Of a stretch of DNA of 13,974 nucleotides, positions 5,278-13,726 are shown piece after piece. A program made the translations under genes and the position numbers. A model generated the notes under the pieces. That model ran no database searches and had not been told where the DNA came from. It saw nothing but the letters and a program-made list of their open reading frames with translations. The stretch's first letter is position 1; each line of letters opens with the position of its first letter. The DNA comes from Deltaproteobacteria bacterium. GTDB taxonomy: Bacteria > Desulfobacterota > Desulfovibrionia > Desulfovibrionales > Desulfovibrionaceae. The DNA lies in contig JANXYI010000148.1 of assembly GCA_025350085.1 (NCBI GenBank), positions 1-13,974 on the forward strand, in the 5' to 3' direction.

Positions 5278-6561
5278 TCAATCCAGCCTGTGGCCGAGTC
5301 GGTGCTCCCAGATGGGGATCATGGGCAGCAGTTCGTCCGGCTCTTCCAGGCCCGAGACGATGAGCAGGCCCTGGGCATCGATCATGTCACGCCGGGACTC
5401 GCGGCTGCGGTCAAGCAGGGGCAGGGCGTGCAGCTCCGCGCCAACGGCCGTGACCGTGCAGGGCACGAGCCTCTCCCAGCCGGGCTGGGTCGACGGCGGC
5501 ATGGTCAGCGGCCGGGCCAGGATGGGGCCGGGCACGGGCAGGGTGCGGCCGCGCAGCCAGCACACCGCCGGGAGCACGAGGGCGTGCATGAGCGCGAACA
5601 CGGCCCAGGGCGTTCCTGGCAGGGCAAAGAGGATGGTCCGGCCGCGCACCGCGGCAAAGCAGCTCTTGCCCGGGGTCAGCGCCACGCCGTTGAACAGCGG
5701 GCTGAATCCGGCCAGGGACGCTGCGCGGAGGATGAAATCGCGCTGGCCCGGGCCGGTGCCGCCCGTGGTCACGATGCACTCGCAGCCTTCGGCCTGCGTC
5801 AATCGCGCGGCAATGGCCTCCAGGTTATTGGCGCAGACCTCGGCCTCGACCGAGTCCAGGCCGCGCATGCGCAAGAGCCCGGCCGCCAGGAGCAGATTGT
5901 CCGCAGGGATGCGGCCCGCACCATTTCCGCCGTTCTCGTCGACTCCGTCTTCAAGGGGGGCCAGCTCATTGCCCACGGCCAAAACCAGCGCCTGTGGCCG
6001 CAGAAAGGCCTCGGCCTGCCGGACCCCGGACACGGCCAGCGCCGCCAATACGGCCGGGGTCAACTCGTCGCCGTGGCGGGCGATGCGCGACCCGGCCTTG
6101 AGGTCATGCCCGGCCGGGCGGACGTGCGCGCCCGGGGCACAGGCACAGCGGACGATCAACCGGCCGTCCGTGATCTCGGCATCCTCCGCGGCCAGGGCGC
6201 AGTCCGCGCCTGCCGGAAGCCGCCCGCCGGTGAGGATGACTGCGGCCTGGCCCGCAGCCAACTCTGGCGGGGCGTTTGTGCTGGGACGTATCTCCCCGGC
6301 CAGGGCGAAAGACACCGGGGCCTCCGGGGTGGCGGCCAGGGTGGCCTGGCTGTCCAGGGCATAGCCGTCCACCGAGGCCCTTGGGGCCGCGGGGCTCATG
6401 TGGGCGGCAAAGAGGTCGCGCGAGCAGACCAGGCCCAGGGCCTGGCTGACCGGCATGGTCCGCGTCCTGGGCGGATGCGCCCGGAGGTGGTGGCGGATGT
6501 GCTCCAGAGCCAGCTCGCGGGAGATCCGCTGGCCATTAAGGGGGATTTCTTGAACCGGCAT
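5278..6561 (-). CDS. moeA: MoeA-like molybdopterin molybdenumtransferase
   Basis: A protein of 427 residues, the usual length. MoeA inserts molybdate (or tungstate) into adenylated molybdopterin in the cytoplasm. Visible family features in order: a substrate loop with ASVDGYALDS (62-71, Asp65 matching the conserved MDGYA aspartate), TGGRLPAGADC (111-121), RPAGHDLKAGS (148-158), the MPT-binding region TTGGTGPGQRDF (265-276, Asp275), PGKSCFAAVRG (297-307) and FALPGTPWAVFAL (312-324). The usual TSGG-S-G and PGNP motifs are changed to TTGG-TGPG and PGTP. It is therefore a divergent MoeA paralogue, and a CinA/MoaB-like role cannot be fully excluded. The ATG at 6561 has AGGAGG on the minus strand (6571-6566). 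It overlaps the end of the upstream mobA-like gene by 26 bases, so the two are co-transcribed. Confidence 0.85.
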   Translation of the reverse strand: MPVQEIPLNGQRISRELALEHIRHHLRAHPPRTRTMPVSQALGLVCSRDLFAAHMSPAAPRASVDGYALDSQATLAATPEAPVSFALAGEIRPSTNAPPELAAGQAAVILTGGRLPAGADCALAAEDAEITDGRLIVRCACAPGAHVRPAGHDLKAGSRIARHGDELTPAVLAALAVSGVRQAEAFLRPQALVLAVGNELAPLEDGVDENGGNGAGRIPADNLLLAAGLLRMRGLDSVEAEVCANNLEAIAARLTQAEGCECIVTTGGTGPGQRDFILRAASLAGFSPLFNGVALTPGKSCFAAVRGRTILFALPGTPWAVFALMHALVLPAVCWLRGRTLPVPGPILARPLTMPPSTQPGWERLVPCTVTAVGAELHALPLLDRSRESRRDMIDAQGLLIVSGLEEPDELLPMIPIWEHRLGHRLD

Positions 6562-7252
6562 GGGGCCTCCTGGTCACTTGTCGGGCCTGACTATTGATCT
6601 GTGAGCCTGGCCGCGGTCTGGCGCAGCAGGGCAGGTCCTCGGCGGTGTTGGCGTTGCGGAAGGAGACGAGCCCGGGGTCGCTTTCGAGCAGGGCCGGAAC
6701 AGGCAGGGGCGAGACCCGCACCTGCTCGAAGAAGCGGATGATCTTGTAGTCCTCTTGGCCGAGCTGGGCCTCGATGTGCGGCAGGCAGCGGCGGGAGTAG
6801 ATGGCGCAGAGCGGCTCGAAGTACCCGTCGGGCTTGATGGGCAGCACCACATCGTGCTCGGGCCGCAGATGCGCCAGCAGGGCCGTGAGCAGCTTTGGCC
6901 GCAGGAGCGGGGTGTCGCAGGCCGTGACAAAGACGTGCTCGGTGCGGGCGTACGTGAGCGCCGTGTGGATGCCGGTGAGCGAGCTGCGGGCCTGCGAGGC
7001 GTCGAGCACCAGCCGCCAGGGCGCAGAGGCCTGCATGGGCAGGAAGGCCTCGGGCTCCTTGGCCACCAGCAAGACCTCGGCAAAGCGGCCGGAGAGCGTG
7101 CCGGCCAGGGTTTCCACAAGGATGTCCAGGATGGTCCGGCCGCCTACCTCGAGCAGGGCCTTCACCGCGCCGCCCATGCGCGTGGCCGCGCCCCCGGCCA
7201 GGATGGCGGCGGTGACGGGCAGGGCGGATGCGGGTGACGCATGACTTTGCAT
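6536..7252 (-). CDS. mobA: MobA-like molybdenum cofactor nucleotidyltransferase
   Basis: 238 residues from the ATG at 7252; a start eight codons upstream (7276) is also open. MobA transfers GMP from GTP to Mo-molybdopterin to form the guanine dinucleotide cofactor of the DMSO reductase/formate dehydrogenase family. Seen: the nucleotide-binding signature AAILAGGAATRMGG (residues 15-28) with Lys31, SLTGIHTAL (91-99), the metal-binding aspartate in TACDTPLL (110-117) and FEPLCAIY (145-152). The last 30 or so residues, rich in Arg, Pro and Gln, extend beyond the family core and run over the moeA start, so they may be an unselected extension. No strong ribosome binding site is seen. MobA and MocA (cytidylyl) are hard to separate; the neighbour fits either. 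Confidence 0.85.
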   Translation of the reverse strand: MQSHASPASALPVTAAILAGGAATRMGGAVKALLEVGGRTILDILVETLAGTLSGRFAEVLLVAKEPEAFLPMQASAPWRLVLDASQARSSLTGIHTALTYARTEHVFVTACDTPLLRPKLLTALLAHLRPEHDVVLPIKPDGYFEPLCAIYSRRCLPHIEAQLGQEDYKIIRFFEQVRVSPLPVPALLESDPGLVSFRNANTAEDLPCCARPRPGSQINSQARQVTRRPHAGSRNPP

Positions 7253-7296
7253 TCTTTGACTATAGATGGTTATCATATCCGGGGCAACAGCGATCT

Positions 7297-7332
7297 GCCC
7301 ATTTGTCCCGGAAAGCCCATTTGTCCTGGAAA
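7297..7332. repeat. Two tandem 18-nt direct repeats upstream of the acyl-CoA synthetase
   Basis: GCCCATTTGTCCYGGAAA occurs at 7297-7314 and again directly after at 7315-7332, with one C/T difference. It lies between the divergent mobA-like gene (start 7252) and the synthetase start (7434), where an operator would be expected. The 181-nt gap contains no other clear site; I could not find a convincing sigma70 promoter in either direction. Confidence 0.6.
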
Positions 7333-7433
7333 GATGGTCCGCGAGCGGCCCAAGCCCCTTGAGGCGCAGGCGCGTACTGTGTATTCAAGAAGACAGGCAA
7401 CCCGCCAACGCCGACCGACCCTTGGGAGATCAA

Positions 7434-9536
7434 GTGGACCAGCGCGCCCTGCACGCCTTCTTCGCCCCGCGCACCGTGGCCGTCATCGGCGCCTCGGCCA
7501 CGCCCGGCAAGGTCGGGCACAGCGTGGTCGTGAACATGCTCACCGCCGGATTCAAGGGCCGCCTGTTCCCGGTCAACCCCAAGGGCGGGAACATCGAGGG
7601 TCTGGCCGTGGCGCGCAGCGTGTCCGAGCTGCCGGGCGGCATTGATCTGGCGGTCATTGCCGTGCCGCGGCCGTTTGTCCTCCCGGCCCTGGAGGAACTG
7701 GCCACCAGCGGGCTCAAGTCGGCCATCGTCATCACCTCGGGCTTCCGCGAGGTGGGCCGCGAGGGCTTTGACCTGGAGCTGCGCATGGCCGAGCTGGCGC
7801 GCGCCCACGGCATCGCCCTGCTCGGACCCAACAGCCTGGGCATGATGAACACGGCCCAGGGCGTCAACGCCAGTTTTTCCGCCACCCAGCCCTTGCCTGG
7901 CGACCTGGCTTTCCTGTCCCAGTCCGGGGCCCTATGCGTGTCCATCCTGGACTGGGCCAGGGGCGAGAACATCGGCTTCTCCAAGTTCGTGAGCCTGGGC
8001 AACAAGGCCGTGCTGGACGAGACGGACATGCTGCGCTTTCTCGGCGCAGACCCGGCCTCCAAGGTCATCCTCGGCTACATCGAGAACGTGGAGCACGGCG
8101 AGGAGTTTCTGCGCACGGCCAGGCAGGTCTGCCGCACCAAGCCCGTGATCCTGCTCAAGGCCGGGTCCACGGCCGCCGGGGCCAAGGCCGCCAGCTCGCA
8201 CACCGGGGCCATTGCCGGATCGGACAAGGCCTACGACACGGCCTTCCGCCAGTCCGGCATTGTGCGCGCCCGCGACGTGGAGTCCCTGTTCTGCCTGGCC
8301 GAGGCCTTTGCCAATCTGCCCCTGCCCAAGGGCCCCAATGTGGCCGTGGTGACCAATTCCGGCGGCCCGGGCATCCTGGCGGCCGATGCCTGCGAAAAGA
8401 CGCGGCTGAACATGGCCCGGCTCACGCCCGAGACCATCCAGCGCCTGCAGGCCCTACTGCCGCCCTATGCCGCGGTGTACAACCCCGTGGACATCATCGG
8501 CGACGCCAATGCCGAACGCTACCGCAAGGCGCTGGAGATCGTGCTGGACGACCCGCTCGTGCATGCCGTGCTCCTGCTGCTCACCCCCACGGCCACGGTG
8601 GAGATCGAGGCCACGGCGACCTTTGTGGCGCACCTGGCCCGGCGCTCGGAAAAGCCCGTGGTGGCCTGCCTCATGGGCCGCACCCATGTGGCCGAGGGTC
8701 GGCGCATCCTGCGCGCGGCCGGGCTGCCGTGCTACGCCTTCCCGGAACCGGCCATGCGCAGCATCGAGGCCATGTATTCCTACGCCCAGTGGCGGCAGAA
8801 GCCCGTGCCGGTGTACGAGTCCCCAAGCCGCGACGTCGGCGCCGCGGGCCGGGTCATCAGCGAGGCGCTTTTGCGCGGGCAGAACGAGATCGTGGAGTTC
8901 CAGGGCCGCGACGTGCTCGCGGCCTACAACCTGGCAACGCCACGGACAGTGCTTTGCCGCAGCAGCGAGGATGCCGTGGCCGCGGCCCGGGACATGACCG
9001 GCCCGGTGGCGCTCAAGATCGCCTCCCCGCAGATCTCCCACAAGACCGACGTGCGGGGGGTGGTGCTGAACCTCGCCAGCGAGGCCGCGGTGCGCCAGGC
9101 TTTCTGGGACATCACCAGCCGCACCCAGCGCCTGCGGCCCGACGCCTACATCGCGGGCTGCCTGGTGCAGGAGATGGCGCCCCATGACGCCCAGCAGGTC
9201 ATTATTGGCTTCAAGCGCGACGAGCAGTTCGGCCCGCTTCTGATGTTCGGCCTGGGCGGCATCCACGTCGAAATACTGAAAGATGTGGCTTTCCACCTGA
9301 ACCCCTTGAGTCGCGACGAAGCTTTTGGCATGATCAGGTCGATCCGCTCGTACATGCTGCTCAAGGGTGTGCGCGGCACGCCCAGCGTGGACTTAAGCGC
9401 CCTGGCCGACGTGCTGCTGGCCCTGTCCGCCCTGGCCCAGGATTTCCCGCAGGTGTACGAGGCGGAGTTCAACCCGGTTCTGGTGAACCATGAGCGCGCG
9501 CTGGTGGCGGACATGCGCATGACCCTGCGCGCGTAA
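7434..9536 (+). CDS. ADP-forming acyl-CoA (acetate--CoA) ligase, fused alpha-beta type
   Basis: 700 residues, the usual size of the fused form. The enzyme interconverts acyl-CoA + ADP + Pi and acid + CoA + ATP in the cytoplasm. Domains: a CoA-binding Rossmann domain (about 7-135) with TVAVIGASATPGKVG and GPNSLG (131-136, usually GPNCLG); a succinyl-CoA-ligase-like domain (155-290) with FLSQSGA and the phosphohistidine loop KAASSHTGAIAGSD, His256; a further ligase domain with VVTNSGGPGILAAD; and an ATP-grasp domain (about 480-700) with ALKIASPQISHKTDVRGV. GTG 7434 is chosen because GGGAGA lies just before it and the family homology begins directly after; the frame is open back to 7266 without family-like sequence. 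The next gene begins 26 nt after the stop, so this is an operon. The substrate (acetate, another short-chain or an aryl acid) cannot be told. Confidence 0.9.
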   Translation: MDQRALHAFFAPRTVAVIGASATPGKVGHSVVVNMLTAGFKGRLFPVNPKGGNIEGLAVARSVSELPGGIDLAVIAVPRPFVLPALEELATSGLKSAIVITSGFREVGREGFDLELRMAELARAHGIALLGPNSLGMMNTAQGVNASFSATQPLPGDLAFLSQSGALCVSILDWARGENIGFSKFVSLGNKAVLDETDMLRFLGADPASKVILGYIENVEHGEEFLRTARQVCRTKPVILLKAGSTAAGAKAASSHTGAIAGSDKAYDTAFRQSGIVRARDVESLFCLAEAFANLPLPKGPNVAVVTNSGGPGILAADACEKTRLNMARLTPETIQRLQALLPPYAAVYNPVDIIGDANAERYRKALEIVLDDPLVHAVLLLLTPTATVEIEATATFVAHLARRSEKPVVACLMGRTHVAEGRRILRAAGLPCYAFPEPAMRSIEAMYSYAQWRQKPVPVYESPSRDVGAAGRVISEALLRGQNEIVEFQGRDVLAAYNLATPRTVLCRSSEDAVAAARDMTGPVALKIASPQISHKTDVRGVVLNLASEAAVRQAFWDITSRTQRLRPDAYIAGCLVQEMAPHDAQQVIIGFKRDEQFGPLLMFGLGGIHVEILKDVAFHLNPLSRDEAFGMIRSIRSYMLLKGVRGTPSVDLSALADVLLALSALAQDFPQVYEAEFNPVLVNHERALVADMRMTLRA

Positions 9537-9562
9537 GTTTTTTTTCGAGAGAGGAGGAGACC

Positions 9563-10627
9563 ATGGTCGGCGTGTATATCGGCTCCACTGCGGGCTATTC
9601 GGGAAAAAATCTCATCGCCATGTCGCTCGGCCTGCGCTTCAAGAAGCAGGGCCTGCGCGTGGGCTACATGAAGCCCGTGGGCGCGGTGCCGCGCAAGGAA
9701 AACGGCCAGCCCGGCGACGAGGACGCGTTTTTCCTCCAGGAGGTCCTGGGCCTGCGCCAGGACCCGTCGCTGGTGACCCCGGTGGTCGTCACCCGCGAGT
9801 TCACGGTGCGCGCCTTTTCCGAGGACATCGGCGACCTCATGCCCGGCATTGTCTCGGCCTTTGAGGAGCTCTCCCGCGACAAGGACGTCATGATCATCGC
9901 GGGGTCGGGCAACATGCTCGGCTCCGGCACCTACTGCGGCGTGGACGGGGTCAGCGTGTCCCGGGCCCTGGGGGCCAAGGCCGTGGTCATCGACCGCTAC
10001 CAGAACGAGCTCAGGTACGACTACGTGCTGCGCTGCAAGGAGGCCCTTGGGGACGACTTGGCCGGGGTCATCCTGAACGACATCCCGGAACACTATCGGC
10101 CCGAGGTGGACGAGCTCATCGCGCCGTTCTTCAAGCGCAAGGGCGTGGACGTGCTGGGGATCATCGCCTCGGACCCGATCATGAGCGCCATCAAGGTCAA
10201 CGACCTGGCCGAGCGCCTGGGCGGCAAGATCATCTCCGCGCACCACAAGGCCGACCGCGTGGTGGAGAACTTCCTCATCGGCACCATGCAGGTGGAGAAT
10301 TTCCTGACACACTTCATGCGCCACAAGAACTCGGCCATCATCGTCGGCGGCGACCGCTCGGACGTGCAACTCGTGGCGCTGGAAGGCTCCTGCCCCTGCC
10401 TGATCCTGACCGGCAACCTGTACCCCAACGACATCATCCTGACCCGCTCCGAGGTCTTGCAGACGCCCATCATCATGGTGCGTGAGGACACCTTCAGCGT
10501 GGCCAAGAAGATGGAGAGCATCCTCTCGCGGCACAAGCTGCGCGACATGATCAAGGTCAACCACGGCGTGCAGCTCGTTGGCGCGGCGCTTGATTTCGAG
10601 CTCTTGAGCGAGAAGCTGGGGTTGTAG
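9563..10627 (+). CDS. BioD-like/DRTGG 'phosphotransacetylase family' protein
   Basis: 354 residues. The N-terminal half is a P-loop domain of the dethiobiotin-synthetase type (AAA_26), with GSTAGYSGKNLIAMSLG (7-23) and VGYMKPVGAVP (33-43). The last Walker A position is Asn (GKN) rather than Ser/Thr. The C-terminal half is a DRTGG-like domain (about 220-330) with IIVGGDRSDVQLVAL and CPCLILTGNLYPN. The same two-domain block forms the N-terminal part of long Pta enzymes, where it is regulatory; the catalytic PTA_PTB domain is missing here. Standing directly behind an acyl-CoA synthetase, a role in controlling or assisting acetyl-CoA/acetate conversion is the natural inference, but no reaction is proven. 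GAGGAGG (9551-9557) lies 5 nt before the ATG. Confidence 0.88.
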   Translation: MVGVYIGSTAGYSGKNLIAMSLGLRFKKQGLRVGYMKPVGAVPRKENGQPGDEDAFFLQEVLGLRQDPSLVTPVVVTREFTVRAFSEDIGDLMPGIVSAFEELSRDKDVMIIAGSGNMLGSGTYCGVDGVSVSRALGAKAVVIDRYQNELRYDYVLRCKEALGDDLAGVILNDIPEHYRPEVDELIAPFFKRKGVDVLGIIASDPIMSAIKVNDLAERLGGKIISAHHKADRVVENFLIGTMQVENFLTHFMRHKNSAIIVGGDRSDVQLVALEGSCPCLILTGNLYPNDIILTRSEVLQTPIIMVREDTFSVAKKMESILSRHKLRDMIKVNHGVQLVGAALDFELLSEKLGL

Positions 10628-10649
10628 CCTTAAGGCAGGCTGGAGAAGC

Positions 10650-10679
10650 GAAAGGCCAGGTTGCCCCGGCCTTTTTTTT
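10650..10679 (+). terminator. Terminator of the acyl-CoA synthetase operon
   Basis: AAAGGCC-AGG, a short loop, CC-CGGCC and then eight T (10672-10679). The stem GAAAGGCC/GGCCTTT is GC-rich with an ideal U-tract, 22 nt after the stop. On the opposite strand the tail is poor, so it mainly serves the plus-strand operon. Confidence 0.88.
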
Positions 10680-10694
10680 GATGCTCCGCTTGAA

Positions 10695-11114
10695 CTATTT
10701 CCCGCGCCGGATGTTGTACACACAGCGGCCCACGGCCACATGCTTGTCCGGTTCGCCCGCGGCCCAGACAATGACCTGAGCATTGCCCACGCGGTTGCCC
10801 AGCAGGCGCACCGTGGCCTCGGCCAAAAGGTCCCTGTCCGGGGCCGGGCGCAGATAGTCCACACCCAGGTCGATGGTGGCCAGGCGGTCCTCCAGGCGGC
10901 AGCAGGTCCACACGGCAAAGCCGCCGCACACGTCCACCAGGCTGGAGATGACCCCGCCGTGCAGGGCCGGCCGCCGCGTGTCGCCGAGGAGCTCGGGCCG
11001 GAAGGGCACCCGGAGCTTCACGTAGCCCTCGCGCAGCTCCTCCACGCGGATGCCCAATACCTGATTGAAGGGGATGCCGCGCTCGATGAGTTCAGTCAGC
11101 TTGGCAAAGTCCAT
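10695..11114 (-). CDS. PaaI-type hotdog-fold thioesterase
   Basis: 139 residues from ATG 11114. GGAG on the minus strand (11123-11120) stands 5 nt before this ATG, while the in-frame ATG at 11135 has none. The hotdog core is visible: PFNQVLGIRVEELREGYVKL strand region, the signature HGGVISSLVD (52-61, with Asp61 in the catalytic acid position), and TIDLGVDYLRPA (80-91), which is the typical second signature of PaaI/YbgC-type enzymes. These enzymes hydrolyse acyl-CoA thioesters, often aromatic or medium-chain, as a cytoplasmic tetramer. It lies 70 nt after ribF and is probably the last gene of that unit. The substrate is unknown. Confidence 0.88.
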   Translation of the reverse strand: MDFAKLTELIERGIPFNQVLGIRVEELREGYVKLRVPFRPELLGDTRRPALHGGVISSLVDVCGGFAVWTCCRLEDRLATIDLGVDYLRPAPDRDLLAEATVRLLGNRVGNAQVIVWAAGEPDKHVAVGRCVYNIRRGK

Positions 11115-11184
11115 GGCAGCTCCATGCGTTGTCATTGGCCGCGTGACAGGCTGAATCTGACGCTTCCGGGGGGCTTAAGCGGGG

Positions 11185-12159
11185 CTAGCCGTCCTTGCCC
11201 AGGCCCTGCATCCCGGAGCGCACCTGGGCCTCCGGGCTTTGCAGGATGGTGCGGCCCAGGTTCACGTCCTCGCCGATGCGCGCCTTGAGCGCGTCCAGGC
11301 TCTCGAACTTGCGCTCCGAGCGCAGGCGCTGCACGAACTGCACGCTCAGGTTCTGGCCGTAGATGGCGCGGTCGAAATCCATGATGTGGGCCTCCAGCGT
11401 CAGCCCGGTGTCGCCAAAGGTGGGGTTGTCGCCCACGTTGGCCACGGCAGGCAGGGCTTCGCCGTCCAGCACGGCCCAGACCGCGTACACGCCGGGCCTG
11501 GGCAGCAGCACGCCCTCGTAGTTGATGTTGGCCGTGGGAAAGCCGAGCAGGGCTGCGCCGCGCTTCTTGCCGTCCACCACGCGGCCCTGGACCTCGAAAA
11601 AGCGGCCCAGCAGCGGGCGCGCGTCCCAGACATTGCCGGACTGGACCAGGTCGCGGATGCGCGTGGAACTGACCACGGCCCCGCCCGCGATGACCGGGTC
11701 CAGACGCTCCACCCCGAAGCACAGGTCCTGGCCGAGCCGGGTCAGCAGGTCGAAATTACCCTTGCGGCCCTTGCCCATGGCGTAGTCGTAGCCGATGACC
11801 AGCTCGCGCAGGTTGAGCCCCTCCACCAGATAGCGGCGCACGAACTCCTCGGGCTCAAGGAGCGCCATCTGGCGGTTGAACTCAAGCACAAGACAGACGT
11901 TCGGCCCCTGGTGCTCGATGAGGGCCAGGCGCTGGACCGTGGTGGTGAGAAAGGGCGGGGCCTTGGCGCCCATGAGCACGGTCATGGGGTGCGGGTCAAA
12001 GGTCACGACCACGCTGACGAGCCCGCGCTTGCGGGCCTTGGCCGTGGTGAGCGCCAGCAGGCGCTGGTGGCCCACGTGCACCCCGTCGAAGTTGCCGATG
12101 GTGACGCAGGAGCCCGCAATGGTGTCGCGGAGTTCGTCGATTGTGCGGGCAGTGATCAT
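11185..12159 (-). CDS. ribF: Bifunctional riboflavin kinase/FAD synthetase
   Basis: 324 residues, normal length. It makes FMN from riboflavin and FAD from FMN in the cytoplasm. The FAD synthetase (nucleotidyltransferase) domain comes first: TIGNFDGVHVGHQRLL (20-35), VTFDPHP (52-58) and SSTRIRDLV (164-172). The riboflavin kinase domain follows: GRVVDGKKRGAALLGFPTANI (192-212), PGVYAVWAVLDG (222-233), ANVGDNPTFGD (240-250) and LEAHIMDFD (255-263). The start at 12159 is chosen because homology begins there; AAGGAA lies about 11 nt upstream on the minus strand, and the further open frame to 12222 runs into the preceding gene. It is preceded by the M48 protease gene (59-nt gap) and followed by the thioesterase. 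Confidence 0.95.
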   Translation of the reverse strand: MITARTIDELRDTIAGSCVTIGNFDGVHVGHQRLLALTTAKARKRGLVSVVVTFDPHPMTVLMGAKAPPFLTTTVQRLALIEHQGPNVCLVLEFNRQMALLEPEEFVRRYLVEGLNLRELVIGYDYAMGKGRKGNFDLLTRLGQDLCFGVERLDPVIAGGAVVSSTRIRDLVQSGNVWDARPLLGRFFEVQGRVVDGKKRGAALLGFPTANINYEGVLLPRPGVYAVWAVLDGEALPAVANVGDNPTFGDTGLTLEAHIMDFDRAIYGQNLSVQFVQRLRSERKFESLDALKARIGEDVNLGRTILQSPEAQVRSGMQGLGKDG

Positions 12160-12218
12160 GTGTGGGCAGATTCCTTCATTGGACAAGGTGCTGTGGGTAG
12201 CAAAAAGAGCGCCCGGCA

Positions 12219-13676
12219 TCAAGGCCTGGGCTTCTCCACCTTGACCAGGTCCTCGAAGCGTTCGTTGATGGCCCGTATAAGGGTCTTCGTCTGCTTCAGC
12301 TGTTCCTCGCTGACGGCCAGGCCCTTGGCCCGGTCCAGGTGGAAGCTCGTGTTCTTCTTGTCCCGGCTGTACAGCGCGGCATAGCTGAGGTTCAGGTGCG
12401 CGGCAAAGAGGTTCCCGGACTCGCCATAGATGCGGCCCAGATGGGAGCGCACCTCGGCATCCTCAGGCACCTCGCGCACCACGCGCTCCATGGTGCTGAT
12501 GGCGCCCGTGTAGTCCTTGCGGTCGGCCATGATCCGGGCGGTGAAGTACAGGGACATGGCGTCGCGTGGGTTGAGTATCGCGGCCTTTTGGAGATAGGGC
12601 CCGGCCTTGGCGGACTGCCCGTGGTTGAAGTAGAAGATGCCGGCCTCGCGCAGCACCAGCGGGTCGTCCGGGCCGCAGGAGAGCGCCGCCTCAAAGGACT
12701 GCTCGGCCTGGCCCGTGCGCTTGAGGCGCTCCAGGGTGATGCCCCGGCCCGCGTTGTCCAGGCACAACAACTCGGCCTTGGGCTTGCTGTCGTAATAGGC
12801 GAGCGCCGTGTCCGCCCCGCTCATGCGCGCGCGCACCAGGGTCTGGATGCGCAGGAACCTGTCGCGGTTGTACTCGCGGGCCACGAGCTCGGCCGGCATG
12901 CGCCGGGTGCGGTCGCGCAGATAGCCGATGCGCTCGTCCAGGCCAGGGTGGGTGGTCAGGTAGGAGGGAACATTGTCTCCGGACATGAACCAGCGATTTT
13001 TATACATGATTTCAAAGGTCCTGGCCATGGCGTCCGGGTTGTATCCGGACTTGGTCAGATAGTTCAGGCCGACATTGTCGGCCTCGCGCTCATTCTCGCG
13101 GGTGTACATCAAAAAGGCCGACTGCGCCCCGGCCATGGAGCCTGTGGCCAGGGCCTGGCCCATGGCGCCCGTGGACGACCCGCCGCCGTGGGACCCCAGC
13201 AGCGCTCCCGCGACCATGCCGGCGATGGAGGCGATGCTGATGAAGCGCATCTGGTCCACGCGCTTGGCCACGTGGCGTTCGGTAACGTGGCCGAGTTCGT
13301 GGCTGATGACCGCGGCCAACTCGTCCTCGTTTTCCACGCCGAGGATGAGCCCGGTGAAGATGTAGATGTAGCCACCGGGGATGGCGAAGGCGTTCATGGA
13401 GCCGTTGGCCACCACCGCGCTTCTGATCTGGAAGGCCTGCGGCGGCAGGGCCGTGGCCACACGGTCCACCACGCCCTTGATGTAGGCCACCACCTCCGGG
13501 TCGTCCACAAAGGGCATCTGTGCGCGGATGGCGTTGTCGAACTTCTTGCCCATCTCGATCTCGTCGGCCACGGTCATGGAGCCGAAGAGCGCCCAGGCCC
13601 GGACCGGGGCCAGGACAATCAGGCAGGCGGCGAAGAGGCTGGCTGCGAAGGACAAACGCCGGGGCAGGGTATTCAT
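12219..13676 (-). CDS. Exported M48 zinc metalloprotease with TPR-like tail (BepA-like)
   Basis: 485 residues from ATG 13676 (AGGA 8 nt upstream). Residues 1-29 are a Sec signal peptide ending VRAWA. The M48 domain (about 35-270) has NAFAIPGGYIYIFTGL (95-110), the zinc site HELGH (126-130), a hydrophobic/glycine segment (150-165) and the third-ligand motif ExxxD in ENEREAD (196-200), then TTHPGLDERIGYLR. The C-terminal part (about 330-470) consists of helical repeats of TPR type, such as AGPYLQKAAILNPRDAMSLYF and AISTMERVVREVPEDAEVRSHLGRIY. BepA/YfgC of E. coli has this layout and acts in the periplasm on outer-membrane protein assembly; the same role is inferred. All zinc ligands are present. 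It is separated from rho by a terminator and heads the unit with ribF. Confidence 0.92.
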   Translation of the reverse strand: MNTLPRRLSFAASLFAACLIVLAPVRAWALFGSMTVADEIEMGKKFDNAIRAQMPFVDDPEVVAYIKGVVDRVATALPPQAFQIRSAVVANGSMNAFAIPGGYIYIFTGLILGVENEDELAAVISHELGHVTERHVAKRVDQMRFISIASIAGMVAGALLGSHGGGSSTGAMGQALATGSMAGAQSAFLMYTRENEREADNVGLNYLTKSGYNPDAMARTFEIMYKNRWFMSGDNVPSYLTTHPGLDERIGYLRDRTRRMPAELVAREYNRDRFLRIQTLVRARMSGADTALAYYDSKPKAELLCLDNAGRGITLERLKRTGQAEQSFEAALSCGPDDPLVLREAGIFYFNHGQSAKAGPYLQKAAILNPRDAMSLYFTARIMADRKDYTGAISTMERVVREVPEDAEVRSHLGRIYGESGNLFAAHLNLSYAALYSRDKKNTSFHLDRAKGLAVSEEQLKQTKTLIRAINERFEDLVKVEKPRP

Positions 13677-13726
13677 GAAGTGTTCCTGGGTTGCGGACGG
13701 ATACTGGGGGGGCGTCCATGCCCGTG

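Noticed and set aside
5221..6597. Long plus-strand open frames across the MoeA-like gene
   Set aside because: Shadow of a real minus-strand gene; the products are rich in Gly, Arg and Gln without a recognisable domain or ribosome binding site.
9146..10918. 590-codon open frame on the minus strand
   Set aside because: It lies antisense to the 3' end of the acyl-CoA ligase and the whole DRTGG gene. Its product is low-complexity (His, Asp, Val, Gly-rich), typical of antisense frames in GC-rich genes.
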